Shown: positions 51,971-61,290, counted from the first letter of the stretch. The stretch: 64,000 bases of DNA from Subtercola endophyticus (GCF_021044565.1 NZ_CP087997.1:992001-1056000); one strand, 5' to 3'. Numbers and translations are program-made. Notes: generated by a model from the sequence alone, not told the origin.

Positions 51971-53019
51971 TGATGAGTATCGCCGAACCGACGGCGGCCG
52001 CCGAGTGGTCGCAGTGGAGCACCACGATGCGGCTCGTCGTGACCGAGCCGGCGCTGCTCGGCCCCGCACGTCGTCAGGTCGATGCCGTGCTCGCCGCGGT
52101 GGCAGGCGCTTGCGACAGGTTCTGCGCAACCTCCGAAATCAACCGTCTGCACGGATCCCTGTCGCAGGGAGCCGTCGTGAGCGGCACCCTGTCCACACTC
52201 GTGCGCACGGCCCTCGACGCTGCGCAGCAGACCGACGGTGACGTCGATCCGACTCTGGGCGGTCTGCTCGCCGACCTCGGTTACGACCGCGACTTCGGGC
52301 TGGTGCTGTCAGCGACCAGCGAGGCGAGCACGGCGCGTGCGGCAGCCGCCACGAGCCTGCACACGGGCATCCCCACAGGCCTCCACACGGGCATCCGCGT
52401 GCCCGGCTGGCGCCGCGTGAGCCTCGTCGGCAGCACGTTGACGGTGCCCGCAGATCTCACGCTCGACCTCGGCGCCACCGCGAAGGCCTTCGCTGCCGAC
52501 CGCGCGGCGGCCGAGGTGTTCGAGCAGCTCGGCTGCGGGGTGCTGGTGAGTCTGGGCGGCGACATCGCCACGGCGGGGCCCGCGCCCGACGGAGGCTGGC
52601 AGGTCAGCGTTCGTGACCTCGACGAAGACCCCGAGAGCACCGTCACGCTGTCTGCAGGGCACGCCCTGGCGACCTCGAGCACCCAGAAGCGGCGCTGGCA
52701 GCGTGGTGGTCGTAGCCTGCACCACATTCTCGACCCGCGCTTCGGAATTCCGGCCGAACCCGTGTGGCGAACGGTCACGGTCGCCGCCCCGAGCTGCGTT
52801 CTGGCCAATACGATGAGCACGGCCTGCATCGTGCGCGGTTACCGCGCGGTCGGCTGGCTCGCGGGCGCCGAGACCGCCGCACGACTCGTCGACGCGAGCG
52901 GACGCGTGCTGACGCTCGGCGGCTGGCCCGACGAGAACAGCGTGCACGTGCTGGCGCCCAGCCCGATGCTGGCTTCCAGCCCGATGCTGGCTTCTAGCCC
53001 GATGCTGGCAGGGCGGTAA
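51970..53019 (+). CDS. apbE: FAD:protein FMN transferase (ApbE)
   Basis: A 349-residue enzyme that attaches FMN to a Thr or Ser of partner proteins using FAD. Motifs run in order: SEINRLHGS, DPTLGG, LDLGATAKAFAADRAA, VSLGGDIA, HHILDPRFG and ANTMSTA. No signal peptide is visible, unlike the exported lipoprotein form of Gram-negative bacteria. The start is the ATG at 51970, overlapping the upstream stop by one base (TGATG); a longer frame is a shadow of the Ser/Gly gene. The last residues repeat PMLASS three times from an 18-bp DNA repeat. The membrane cytochrome gene follows 2 bp later. Confidence 0.92.
   Translation: MMSIAEPTAAAEWSQWSTTMRLVVTEPALLGPARRQVDAVLAAVAGACDRFCATSEINRLHGSLSQGAVVSGTLSTLVRTALDAAQQTDGDVDPTLGGLLADLGYDRDFGLVLSATSEASTARAAAATSLHTGIPTGLHTGIRVPGWRRVSLVGSTLTVPADLTLDLGATAKAFAADRAAAEVFEQLGCGVLVSLGGDIATAGPAPDGGWQVSVRDLDEDPESTVTLSAGHALATSSTQKRRWQRGGRSLHHILDPRFGIPAEPVWRTVTVAAPSCVLANTMSTACIVRGYRAVGWLAGAETAARLVDASGRVLTLGGWPDENSVHVLAPSPMLASSPMLASSPMLAGR
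52960..53013. repeat. Three 18-bp tandem units at the apbE 3' end
   Basis: AGCCCGATGCTGGCTTCC at 52960 is repeated at 52978 and (with a changed end) at 52996, giving SPMLAS repeats just before the stop. Confidence 0.9.
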
Positions 53020-53021
53020 TC

Positions 53022-53579
53022 GTGGATGCCGCGCTGTGGGCCATCGGCCGCGGAACCGGAGTGGTGGGGCTGGTCGCGCTCACGCTTGCGGTGCTGCTGG
53101 GCATCCTGACCCGCTCCGGGCGGCCGTTGCCCGGGCTGCCGCGTTTCTCCATAACGCTGGTGCACCGCAATCTGTCGCTCGTGGCGTGCGTCTTCGTGCT
53201 GATTCACATCGTTTCGCTGTTCTTCGATTCGTTCGCCCAGCTGACGCTGCTCGATTTCGTGGTGCCGTTCTTCGGCAGCTTTCTGCCGTTCTGGCAGGGC
53301 CTCGGCACCGTCGCTGTCGACCTGCTGATCGCTGTCACGGTGACCGCTCTGCTCCGCAACCGCATCGGATTGCGCGCGTTTCGGCTCGTGCACTGGCTGA
53401 CCTACGCGATGTGGCCGATCGCGCTGGCGCACGCTATCGGCAACGGAACCGACGGCACCAGCCCGTGGTTCTTGTGGCTGGCCGGCATCAGCACGCTGGC
53501 GGTCGTCGCCGCGCTCGCCTGGCGGGTTTCGGCGCGATTCGTCGAGTTTCAATCGGTTCGAACGGGGGAGACGTCGTGA
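53022..53579 (+). CDS. Ferric-reductase-like membrane cytochrome b
   Basis: A 185-residue integral membrane protein with about five or six helices and two histidine pairs, H48/H62 and H124/H137. The 13-14 residue spacing on two helices is that of bis-heme ferric reductase/YedZ-type domains. It has no flavin or NADH domain of its own, so electrons should come from the NuoF-like protein or ferredoxin encoded next. A cytoplasm-to-outside electron transfer role is inferred. The stop overlaps the next start (GTGA). Confidence 0.87.
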   Translation: MDAALWAIGRGTGVVGLVALTLAVLLGILTRSGRPLPGLPRFSITLVHRNLSLVACVFVLIHIVSLFFDSFAQLTLLDFVVPFFGSFLPFWQGLGTVAVDLLIAVTVTALLRNRIGLRAFRLVHWLTYAMWPIALAHAIGNGTDGTSPWFLWLAGISTLAVVAALAWRVSARFVEFQSVRTGETS

Positions 53580-54925
53580 CGGTGATGGATGCCCTGCCTC
53601 CGGTTCACGGAGCACCCGGGCCCTCGGCTGAGACGACCGCACCGCTTGCCGGTGGCGTCGTGCCGCCGGCCACCACGGCTCGACTATTTCTCGCCGCAGA
53701 CCCCACGTTCGCGGCCCATCGTGCGGTGTACGGGCCGATGCCGAGCATCGAGCATCCGAATGCCCTCGTCGACGAACTGCGGCTGTCGGGACTGGACGGG
53801 CGTGGCGGTGCCGGCTTTGCGGTGTGGCGCAAGGTCGCCGCAGTGCGGAACTCGAGCGCACGGCGTTCGAAGCGCCCGATCGTGGTGGCGAACGGCTCGG
53901 AGGGCGAGCCGCTCAGCCGCAAAGACGAGACCCTGATGCGCCGCGCTCCGCACCTGGTGATCGACGGGCTGTTGGCCTGCGCGGCCGTGGTCGGGGCGAC
54001 GGATGCGACGCTGTACGTCTCGACCGAGGGCGCGAACGTCATGCGCGCTGCGATGGCCGAACGCGCAGACGCGGCTCATGTCGCGGTCGTCGTCGCACCC
54101 GACGGTTTCGTCACGGGAGAGGCGACCGCGGTCGCCAACGCACTCGAGCACGGAGTGAGTGTTCCCCGCGACCATGTCGTGCACCTCAGCGAGTCGGGGG
54201 TCAGGGGTCGCCCGACTCTCGTGCAGAACGTCGAGACGCTCGCGCAGCTCGCCCTGATCGCGCGCTTCGGCGCGGCCTGGTTCCGTTCGATCGGAACAGC
54301 GGACGAGCCGGGAACCCGCGTGGTGACCGTCAGCGGTGCCGTCGACATTCCGCAGGTGATCGAGGTGGCCGGGGGCACTCCGATTCGGGCCATCATCGAT
54401 GCGTGCATGCGGCCCGACCACACGCTCGCCGGCTCTCTGATCGACGGCAGCGCAACGCCCCTCAGCGCGACCGAGGGACGCCCGTCGCCTGTGCGAGCCG
54501 TGCTCGTGGGCGGCTACCACGGCGGCTGGGTGCCAGGCGACCGGTTGTCGGTGCCCCTCTCGCGAGCGGAACTCGCTCCCTACGGCGCTCAGCCCGGAGC
54601 GGGCGTGCTCTTTGTGCTCGGCGCCACGGCGTGCGGGCTCGAGACGTCGGCGAACATCGCTGCGTACCTCGCGGGTCAGTCGGCAGGTCAGTGCGGGGTG
54701 TGCGTGAACGGCTTGCCGGCCATGGCCGACGTGCTGAGCCGCCTCGCCGCACGGCACCGCGATGCCCGGCTGCCGGCCGAGATCACCCGGCTTGCCGACC
54801 TGGTCACCGGCCGAGGTTCGTGCTCGCACCCCGACGGAACGGCGCGGTTCGTGCTGTCGAGTCTCACCGCTTTCGAGACGGATGTTCGCGCGCACCTCGA
54901 GGGCCGCTGCGAGGTGCACGGCTGA
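53576..54925 (+). CDS. NuoF-like NADH-binding flavoprotein with degenerate 4Fe-4S motif
   Basis: A 449-residue homologue of complex I subunit NuoF. The FMN/NADH region has GRGGAGF (residues 75-81) and NGSEGEP (106-112), followed by an SLBB-like part. The usual C-terminal cluster motif C-x2-C-x2-C ... C reads C373-x2-C376-x2-G379 with C416 after it, so one Cys ligand is replaced by Gly. Similar actinobacterial proteins sit beside ferric-reductase-like genes. GGGGGAGA stands 4 nt before the GTG at 53576, which overlaps the upstream stop. The ferredoxin gene starts at its stop (TGATG). Confidence 0.88.
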   Translation: MTVMDALPPVHGAPGPSAETTAPLAGGVVPPATTARLFLAADPTFAAHRAVYGPMPSIEHPNALVDELRLSGLDGRGGAGFAVWRKVAAVRNSSARRSKRPIVVANGSEGEPLSRKDETLMRRAPHLVIDGLLACAAVVGATDATLYVSTEGANVMRAAMAERADAAHVAVVVAPDGFVTGEATAVANALEHGVSVPRDHVVHLSESGVRGRPTLVQNVETLAQLALIARFGAAWFRSIGTADEPGTRVVTVSGAVDIPQVIEVAGGTPIRAIIDACMRPDHTLAGSLIDGSATPLSATEGRPSPVRAVLVGGYHGGWVPGDRLSVPLSRAELAPYGAQPGAGVLFVLGATACGLETSANIAAYLAGQSAGQCGVCVNGLPAMADVLSRLAARHRDARLPAEITRLADLVTGRGSCSHPDGTARFVLSSLTAFETDVRAHLEGRCEVHG

Positions 54926-55203
54926 TGGCCGCGAGACGGCTCGAGAGCACGTCCGGTGCGTCGCGCGACGGCACTGCCGGCCGGATGCCCGTGCGCCTGC
55001 ACATCGACTGGACCCGCTGCGACGGCCGCGGCCTCTGCACCGAGTTGCTCGCCGACCAGCTCACCCGCGACGAGTGGGGGTACCCGCTGGCGCGCCGAGC
55101 AGACGATGCCTCGAACGTGCCGATCCCCGCGGCTCAGCTTGACGCCGCACACGACGCGGTCGCGCTCTGCCCGCGCCAAGCGCTGCGACTGGTGGCCGAA
55201 TAG
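54925..55203 (+). CDS. 3Fe-4S-type ferredoxin
   Basis: A 92-residue small electron carrier. Its cysteines are C32, C38 and C82 followed by Pro (CDGRGLC ... LCPRQA), the pattern of actinobacterial [3Fe-4S] ferredoxins such as P450 partners. No P450 gene is in the window; the partner is likely the NuoF-like flavoprotein. The first 20 residues are extra, and ATG at residue 21 is an alternative start. The start overlaps the previous stop by one base. A weak inverted repeat CTCTGG/CCAGAG (55205-55233) follows. Confidence 0.87.
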   Translation: MAARRLESTSGASRDGTAGRMPVRLHIDWTRCDGRGLCTELLADQLTRDEWGYPLARRADDASNVPIPAAQLDAAHDAVALCPRQALRLVAE

Positions 55204-55254
55204 CCTCTGGCCGACGAGATCGGTGCGCCAGAGTGGTGACTTCGGCAACACGGC

Positions 55255-56493
55255 CTAGAGCCGCTCCATCAGCGAGCGTGCGGCCGCGATGGTGATCGCC
55301 CGATCGTGAGTGAGCACGAATTCGAACTGCGCCTTCTTGTCGTCTCCGGCCGATTGCGGCAGCTCGCGAGCGGCGAGCAGGGCGGCGAAGTCGGGCGTCA
55401 AGACCGCGACGCTCCACTCGTTCTGCAGGGCATCCTCGTCGCCGATCGATGACATGTGCAGTCGACCCATCGACGCGTCGGGTTCGAGTCCGGTGCCGAG
55501 CACGGCGGCCAGAGCGACGGTTTCGCTGAGCTCGCGATACCGCGCGGCCACCTCGCCCGAGAAGTTCGCGGCGCGCTGAAAGGTCGACAACACGACGGCG
55601 GTGTCGCCGGCAGCCAGGGCGCGTGCCTCGAGATGTGTGCTGATCTCGGCCAGCAGATCACGGCTGTAGGCGCGGGCGACCCGCTTGCTGGCCGCGATGG
55701 TGAACGGCGTCGAGCCGGCCGGCTCGGTGAGCGTCTCGACCGGAGAAGGCAGCCCGGTGATGGTCGGCAGGGGGGTGGGCAGGTCGTCGGGCTTGCCGAA
55801 CAGCCAGCCCTGACCGAGGGTCGCCCCCATGGCACGGGCGTTGTCGAGATGACGTTCGGTCTCGATGCCTTCGGCCACGATGATGGCGCCGGTCGACTCC
55901 GAATGGGCGGTGATGGCGTTCATGATCTTCGCTATGTGCTGATTGGGCATGTCTCGAACGAGGCCCAGGTCGAGCTTGATCACCTCGGGGCGAATGAGCG
56001 CCAGCAGCGCGATCGATGCGGAGTCGGCGCCGACGTCGTCGAGCGCCACGCTCCAGCCGAGGTCACGAACGTGGTCGATCGAGCGCAGCAGTTGTGCGGG
56101 GTCGCCCGTGATCTCGCGCTCGGTGATCTCGAGCACCATGGCGGGCGTGGTGGGCCGAACGTCGGTTGCGAGAAGCGCAAGGGCCTCGGGTTCCGAGTTC
56201 ACGAACAGCCCCCGGGGAGTATCGAGCCCAGCGGCGAAGGCCGTGCGAAACGCCTCGACCCGGCAGGCCGAGTCGAGTTCGGCGAGTCGGCCCTCGGTGC
56301 GCGCGGCGGCGAACAGGGCATCCGGATGCTCGAGGGCCGAGCCGAACGGCCCGCGAGTGAGGGCTTCATACGCCACGACGGCGCGGCTCTCGAGCTCGAC
56401 GATAGGCTGGAACACCGTGCGCAGGCGTGCCTCGCGCAGAATCTCAGCGAGCTCGTCGCCGAGATTCTCGCCGGTCGGGCTAACGTCTGCCAT
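55255..56493 (-). CDS. EAL-domain protein with C-terminal DICT-type sensory domain
   Basis: A 412-residue predicted c-di-GMP phosphodiesterase. The EAL motif is YEALTRG, and the other catalytic residues are present: FVNSEPEA, LEITERE, ALDDVGAD, IKLDLGL, VAEGIET and QGWLFGKP. The full set suggests an active enzyme. Residues 265-410 resemble the DICT domain linked to light- or signal-dependent regulation; that call is moderate. No membrane helix is present. It converges with the redox operon, and no GGDEF gene is in the window. Confidence 0.87.
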   Translation of the reverse strand: MADVSPTGENLGDELAEILREARLRTVFQPIVELESRAVVAYEALTRGPFGSALEHPDALFAAARTEGRLAELDSACRVEAFRTAFAAGLDTPRGLFVNSEPEALALLATDVRPTTPAMVLEITEREITGDPAQLLRSIDHVRDLGWSVALDDVGADSASIALLALIRPEVIKLDLGLVRDMPNQHIAKIMNAITAHSESTGAIIVAEGIETERHLDNARAMGATLGQGWLFGKPDDLPTPLPTITGLPSPVETLTEPAGSTPFTIAASKRVARAYSRDLLAEISTHLEARALAAGDTAVVLSTFQRAANFSGEVAARYRELSETVALAAVLGTGLEPDASMGRLHMSSIGDEDALQNEWSVAVLTPDFAALLAARELPQSAGDDKKAQFEFVLTHDRAITIAAARSLMERL

Positions 56494-56569
56494 AGATCAA
56501 GCCCTCACGTATCGATTACGGTCATTGTATGGCCACAAGCCGCTTTCGCTCGAGAGTGAACAAATCTGC

Positions 56570-56575
56570 TAAACT
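56570..56575 (+). promoter_or_regulatory. Probable -10 box of rpsO
   Basis: TAAACT lies 87 nt before the rpsO ATG, leaving a leader of about 80 nt. A short hairpin GCCGT/ACGGC is at 56584-56596. I cannot show that it is the S15 autoregulatory site. Confidence 0.45.
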
Positions 56576-56662
56576 CTCAAGGTTGCCGTCTAACGGCCGC
56601 GGATCAAGAGAGCCCACACATCAGGTGTCGGGCACCGCGCAACGAGAGAAAAGGGGTCATCT

Positions 56663-56932
56663 ATGCCATTAACGCCAGATGCCAAGAAAGCCATCATCGA
56701 CGAGTACGCCACCCACCCAGGTGACACCGGTTCTCCCGAGGTTCAGGTCGCCATGCTGACGACCCGCATCCTCGATCTCACGGAGCACCTTAAGTTTCAC
56801 AAGCACGACCACCACTCACGTCGTGGCCTGTTGCTGCTGGTCGGGCAGCGTCGCCGACTTCTCGGTTACCTCCAGAGCGTCGACATCGAGCGTTACCGCT
56901 CGCTGATCGCTCGCCTCGGACTGCGTCGATAA
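56663..56932 (+). CDS. rpsO: 30S ribosomal protein S15
   Basis: An 89-residue, full-length S15 that binds 16S rRNA early in small-subunit assembly. The typical start [20 protein letters not shown] and the rRNA-binding stretch [25 protein letters not shown] are present. AAAAGGGG precedes the ATG by 6 nt. A strong terminator follows. pnp, its usual neighbour, comes after one membrane protein gene. Confidence 0.98.
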   Translation: MPLTPDAKKAIIDEYATHPGDTGSPEVQVAMLTTRILDLTEHLKFHKHDHHSRRGLLLLVGQRRRLLGYLQSVDIERYRSLIARLGLRR

Positions 56933-56961
56933 CCGGCCTCGCCGATACCTTTCGAGCTGGC

Positions 56962-56997
56962 AAAGGGCCGTCTTCCTGCGGGAGGGCGGCCCTTTTT
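56962..56997 (+). terminator. Intrinsic terminator of rpsO
   Basis: AAAGGGCCG (56962-56970) pairs with CGGCCCTTT (56987-56995), followed by TT, giving a run of five T at 56993-56997. Confidence 0.85.
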
Positions 56998-57020
56998 CGA
57001 ACACGTCGAACACGTCGAAC

Positions 57021-57632
57021 ATGAACACTAAACGCGTAAAGCTGCCGCTCTGGCGCTGGGATCCTTTTCTGCTCGGCGTGCTGATCGTGGCCTCACTGAT
57101 CGGCACCGTCTTCGAGCGCCTCGCCGTGCCTGTACTCACGCCGATCGGCCTCACGGTGGTGCTGACCATCGGCGCCGCCGCGGCCGTGCTCATCGTTCTG
57201 CCGCTGTTCGTGCGGTCGTTGCGCCGAGATGGCGAAGGCACCCTCGAGCTCGGGCCCGGCATTTCGCTCGAGGAGGTCGCGGCCAGCGACTCGGATACCG
57301 TGCTGCCCGTGGTCGACGGCAAACGTATGCAGGGCAGCATCGAAGCTGCCGTCGCACACGGCGACGCGCCGTTCACCGCCGTTCTCGTGCCGCGCGCCAC
57401 GGCCTGGCTCGGGCGCGACTACCGTGTCGCCGTCGACCTTCTGGTGGGCGGCAAGCTCTACCGTGCGGGTTACCTGCCGCGCGAGATCGACCAGCGCGTG
57501 GATGCTCGGCTCACCCCGCTCGCCCGCAGCGCGCAGTACGTGATGGTGCCCGCGAGCATCCTGAACCCCAAGAAGCCATTCACTGTTCGTGTGGCCGTCG
57601 GCACGTCGCTAGGCGCATCTGACCCTCGCTGA
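57021..57632 (+). CDS. Two-helix membrane protein of unknown function
   Basis: A 203-residue protein. Two membrane helices ([16 protein letters not shown], about 17-32; [20 protein letters not shown], about 44-63) are followed by a 130-residue soluble domain with [22 protein letters not shown] and [13 protein letters not shown]. The family is not recognised. Three 9-bp GAACACGTC-like units lie between the rpsO terminator and the ATG at 57021, and no ribosome-binding site is obvious. It stands between rpsO and pnp, which are usually adjacent or separated by few genes. Confidence 0.75.
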   Translation: MNTKRVKLPLWRWDPFLLGVLIVASLIGTVFERLAVPVLTPIGLTVVLTIGAAAAVLIVLPLFVRSLRRDGEGTLELGPGISLEEVAASDSDTVLPVVDGKRMQGSIEAAVAHGDAPFTAVLVPRATAWLGRDYRVAVDLLVGGKLYRAGYLPREIDQRVDARLTPLARSAQYVMVPASILNPKKPFTVRVAVGTSLGASDPR

Positions 57633-57638
57633 TAGACT
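57633..57638 (+). promoter_or_regulatory. Candidate -10 box of pnp
   Basis: TAGACT comes immediately after the stop of the upstream gene and would give a pnp leader of about 135 nt. GTTCC/GGAAC at 57704-57718 can form a hairpin in it, a possible site for self-control by PNPase. AAGGAG precedes the ATG. Confidence 0.4.
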
Positions 57639-57777
57639 GAGGGGGTTACACATGGAGCGGCTGCGGCACTTTCTCAAAATATGCCCCTGCTCCCAGGAGG
57701 ATCGTGTTCCACACGGGAACGCGACGTTCTTCGCGCCGGTATGGTGCGGAACAACACAATAAGGAGAAAACCCCCAT

Positions 57778-60090
57778 ATGGAGGGTCCAGAAATCAAATT
57801 CGCCGAAGCCGTTCTTGATAACGGTTCGTTCGGCACTCGCACGATCCGGTTCGAAACCGGTCGTCTCGCGCAGCAGGCACAGGGTGCCGTCGCCGCGTAC
57901 CTCGATGAAGAAACCATGCTGCTGAGCGCAACCAGCGTCTCGAAGCACCCGAAAGACAACTTCGACTTCTTTCCGCTCACTATCGACGTCGAAGAGCGTT
58001 CGTATGCAGCCGGCAAGATTCCCGGCTCGTTCTTCCGCCGCGAAGGCCGCCCCTCCACCGAGGCCATCCTCGTCTGCCGCCTGATCGACCGGCCGCTGCG
58101 GCCGTCGTTCGTCACCGGCCTCCGCAACGAGGTTCAGGTCGTCATCACCGTGCTGTCGATCGCCCCGGGCGAGTTCTACGATGCACTGGCGATCAACGCG
58201 GCATCCGCCTCGAGCCAGATCTCGGGCGTTCCGTTCTCGGGCCCCATCGGTGCCGTGCGCCTCGCGCTCATCGGCAAGCAGTGGGTGGCGTTCCCCACGT
58301 TCGACCAGCTCAAAGAGGCTGTCTTCGACATCGTGGTCGCCGGTCGTGTTGTGACCGACAAGAACGGTAACGAAGACGTCGCCATCATGATGGTCGAGGC
58401 CGAGGCCACCGAGCACAGCTGGAACCTCATTCAGGCCGGCGCCACCAAGCCCGACGAGGCCGTCGTCAGCCAGGGACTCGAGGCGTCGAAGCCCTTTATC
58501 AAGCAGCTCGTGGGTGCGCAGGTCGTTCTGGCCCAGCAGTCGGCGAAAGAGATCGCGCACTACCCGGTGTTCTTGCCGTACTCGAAAGAGACCTACGACA
58601 ACGTCGCCGGCCTCACCTACGACAAGCTCGTCGACGTGTACCAGATCGCCGACAAGATCGAGCGTCAGAACGCCGACGACGCGGTGAAAGACGAAGCGAA
58701 GATCGCGCTCACCGAGAAGGTGGAGGCGGGCGTTCTGCCGGCCAGCGTTCTCACCGAGTTCAGCGCTGCGTACAAGTCGGTCACCAAGGTGGTCGTTCGC
58801 GGCCGTATTCTGCGTGACGGCATCCGCATCGACGGCCGTGGCCTCAGCGACATCCGTCCGCTGGATGCCGAGGTCGAGGTCATTCCTCGCGTGCACGGTT
58901 CGGCCATCTTCCAGCGCGGCGAGACCCAGATTCTGGGCGTCACCACGCTGAACATGCTGAAGATGGAGCAGCAGATCGATTCGCTCAGCCCCATCACCAA
59001 GAAGCGCTACATGCACCACTACAACTTCCCGCCCTACTCGACCGGTGAGACCGGCCGCGTCGGTACCCCGAAGCGTCGCGAGATCGGGCACGGCTTCCTC
59101 GCCGAGCGCGCCCTCGTGCCGGTACTGCCGTCGCGTGAAGAGTTCCCCTACGCCATCCGCCAGGTGAGCGAGGCCCTCGGGTCGAACGGCTCCACCTCCA
59201 TGGGCTCGGTCTGTGCATCCACCCTCTCGCTGCTGAACGCCGGTGTGCCGCTGCGCGCGCCCGTTGCCGGCATCGCGATGGGCCTCGTCTCCGACACCGT
59301 CGACGGCGAGACGCGCTACGCGGCTCTCACCGACATTCTCGGTGCAGAAGACGCACTCGGCGACATGGACTTCAAGGTCGCCGGTACGAGTGAGTTCATC
59401 ACGGCCATCCAGCTCGACACCAAGCTCGACGGTATTCCCACGTCGGTGCTCGATGGCGCACTGGGCCAGGCCAAGGCTGCCCGCACCGCGATTCTCGAGG
59501 TGCTGAACGCCGCGATCGACACCCCCGACGAGATGGCCCCGACCGCGCCCCGCGTGATCTCGGTTCAGATTCCCGTCGACAAGATCGGTGAGCTGATCGG
59601 CCCGAAGGGCAAGACGATCAACCAGATCCAAGACGACACCGGCGCCGACATCTCGATCGAAGAAGACGGAACCGTCTACATCGGTGCGGTCGACGGCCCG
59701 TCGGCCGAGGCGGCTCGCATGGCGGTCAACGCCATCGCGAACCCGCTGAACCCCGAGGTCGGCGAGCGCTTCTTGGGTACGGTCGTCAAGATCGCCACCT
59801 TCGGCGCGTTCGTGTCGCTCATGCCCGGCAAAGACGGCCTGCTGCACATCAGCGAGGTTCGTAAGCTCGCCGGTGGCAAGCGTGTTGAGAACGTCGAAGA
59901 CGTGCTCGGCGTCGGCCAGAAGATCCAGGTCGAGATCACCAAGATCGACGACCGCGGAAAGCTGTCGCTCGCCCCGGTGATCGACGAGGCCGCCCTCGAG
60001 GCGAACACCGTTGCAGAGCCCGCCGACACCGACGGATCCAGCGCCCACAGCGCCGGCCCCGTCGAGCCGGCCGAAGGCGCTGTCGTCTGA
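57778..60090 (+). CDS. pnp: Polynucleotide phosphorylase
   Basis: A 770-residue 3'-5' exoribonuclease that degrades RNA with phosphate. Two RNase PH-like cores flank an all-helical segment; the second core has [16 protein letters not shown] and the [17 protein letters not shown] active-site region. A KH domain ([17 protein letters not shown], from about residue 596) and an S1 domain ([20 protein letters not shown], about 661-733) bind RNA. The C-terminal 35 residues are Ala/Glu/Pro-rich. AAGGAG lies about 10 nt before the ATG. A hairpin terminator follows. Confidence 0.98.
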   Translation: MEGPEIKFAEAVLDNGSFGTRTIRFETGRLAQQAQGAVAAYLDEETMLLSATSVSKHPKDNFDFFPLTIDVEERSYAAGKIPGSFFRREGRPSTEAILVCRLIDRPLRPSFVTGLRNEVQVVITVLSIAPGEFYDALAINAASASSQISGVPFSGPIGAVRLALIGKQWVAFPTFDQLKEAVFDIVVAGRVVTDKNGNEDVAIMMVEAEATEHSWNLIQAGATKPDEAVVSQGLEASKPFIKQLVGAQVVLAQQSAKEIAHYPVFLPYSKETYDNVAGLTYDKLVDVYQIADKIERQNADDAVKDEAKIALTEKVEAGVLPASVLTEFSAAYKSVTKVVVRGRILRDGIRIDGRGLSDIRPLDAEVEVIPRVHGSAIFQRGETQILGVTTLNMLKMEQQIDSLSPITKKRYMHHYNFPPYSTGETGRVGTPKRREIGHGFLAERALVPVLPSREEFPYAIRQVSEALGSNGSTSMGSVCASTLSLLNAGVPLRAPVAGIAMGLVSDTVDGETRYAALTDILGAEDALGDMDFKVAGTSEFITAIQLDTKLDGIPTSVLDGALGQAKAARTAILEVLNAAIDTPDEMAPTAPRVISVQIPVDKIGELIGPKGKTINQIQDDTGADISIEEDGTVYIGAVDGPSAEAARMAVNAIANPLNPEVGERFLGTVVKIATFGAFVSLMPGKDGLLHISEVRKLAGGKRVENVEDVLGVGQKIQVEITKIDDRGKLSLAPVIDEAALEANTVAEPADTDGSSAHSAGPVEPAEGAVV

Positions 60091-60135
60091 GTCAGCTAAC
60101 AACCCGTCAGGTTCGTTCCTGACTGGCGCCACCAT

Positions 60136-60183
60136 CGGATGCCCGTCACCCTCTCGTTCGCGAGAAGTGGTGGCGGGCATCCG
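60136..60183. terminator. Long hairpin after pnp built from the CGGATGCCCG word
   Basis: CGGATGCCCG (60136-60145) pairs with CGGGCATCCG (60174-60183); CACC pairs with GGTG, and TCTCG pairs with CGAGA around a TTCG tetraloop (60157-60160). It has no T-tract. The outer arms are the window's over-represented decamer. Confidence 0.65.
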
Positions 60184-60251
60184 TCGTCTGCACACCCTGA
60201 CCTCGAACGCAAGGCCTGAGAGATCTGGGGGTGCGGGCAGATGATGAGGCC

Positions 60252-61244
60252 ATGACCCGCATTCCGAACAGTACGCAGACCGTTCAATTCAGTGAGTTCG
60301 GGGGTGTCGACGTGCTTCAGCTCGTCGAAATCGAGATGCCGCACCCCGGGCCGGGCGAAGTGCTCATCGAGGTGCTCGTGGCCGGAATCAACCACATCGA
60401 GGCCTACATTCGCCAGGGGCTGTTCGCCGACGACATACCCACGTCGGCGAACCAGACCCAGGGCAGCGACTTCGCCGGCATCGTGATCGAGGTCGGGGAG
60501 GGGGTCACCCGTTTCAAGCGCAATGCCGAGGTGCTCGGTCACGCGCGATTGTCGTCACAGGCCTACCACGTGGTGGTTTCGGCCGACAATCTGGTTGCGA
60601 AACCCCGGCAGCTGTCGTGGGAGGTGGCCGGCTCGCTGTTTCTGGCCGGTCTCGCGGCCCACGACCTGGTCGAGGCGGCGCAGATCACGCCCGGCGATAC
60701 GATCGTGGTCTCGGCCGCGGCCGGGGGAGTCGGCAGCATCGAGATACAGCTGGCGAAGCTGCGCGGCGCGACCGTCATCGGTACCTGCGGTGAGCGCAAT
60801 TTCGACTATTTGAGGCAGCTCGGTGTGAAGCCGGTGGTCTACGGCGACGGGCTCGCCGAGCGCATCGAGCAGCTGGCGCCGGGCGGAGTGGCGGCGTACC
60901 TCGACAACTTCGGCCAGAATGGCGCCGATATCGCGGCCGAGCTCGGCGTCGAGTCGGAGCGGTACGCCTCGAGCGACGAGCGCAAGCGCATCGAGCTGGC
61001 GGCGATCGATCCCGACGCCCACGAGGCGGCGCGGAACACCCTCGTGCTGGCCCGACTGGCCGAGCTCGCCGCGACGCAGAAGATCTCTGTGCTGATCTCG
61101 GGTTACTACCCGTTCGGGCTCGTGCACGAGGCTTTCGAAGACCTCGAGACGCGGCACGCGCGGGGCAAGATCGTGCTCGGAATGAAGCCGGCGCACAGCT
61201 ACGGCGTCGTCAAGGCGCGCTCCTACGCCGACGCCGCGGAGTAA
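60252..61244 (+). CDS. Zinc-free quinone-oxidoreductase-like MDR enzyme
   Basis: A 330-residue medium-chain reductase. The GroES-like half has PGPGEVLIEVLVAGIN, and the Rossmann half the motif SAAAGGVGSIEIQLAKLRGATVIG. Zinc ligands are missing, as in NADPH:quinone oxidoreductases. The ATG at 60252 is favoured by GATGAGG 2-8 nt before it; a GTG at 60231 is also in frame. Its relation to pnp is only positional. Confidence 0.9.
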   Translation: MTRIPNSTQTVQFSEFGGVDVLQLVEIEMPHPGPGEVLIEVLVAGINHIEAYIRQGLFADDIPTSANQTQGSDFAGIVIEVGEGVTRFKRNAEVLGHARLSSQAYHVVVSADNLVAKPRQLSWEVAGSLFLAGLAAHDLVEAAQITPGDTIVVSAAAGGVGSIEIQLAKLRGATVIGTCGERNFDYLRQLGVKPVVYGDGLAERIEQLAPGGVAAYLDNFGQNGADIAAELGVESERYASSDERKRIELAAIDPDAHEAARNTLVLARLAELAATQKISVLISGYYPFGLVHEAFEDLETRHARGKIVLGMKPAHSYGVVKARSYADAAE

Positions 61245-61279
61245 TCAGTTACACAGGGTTCGTTCACCGCACAGTCGGT

Positions 61280-61285
61280 TAGGGT
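61280..61285 (+). promoter_or_regulatory. Candidate -10 box (M16 peptidase)
   Basis: TAGGGT lies 5 nt before the GTG at 61291 and 8 nt before the ATG at 61294. Confidence 0.35.
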
Positions 61286-61290
61286 GAAGG

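Noticed and set aside
60174..60183. The repeated decamer as a Chi- or KOPS-like oriented signal
   Set aside because: The two orientations are almost equal (12 and 10), without the strand bias such sites show; other roles remain open.
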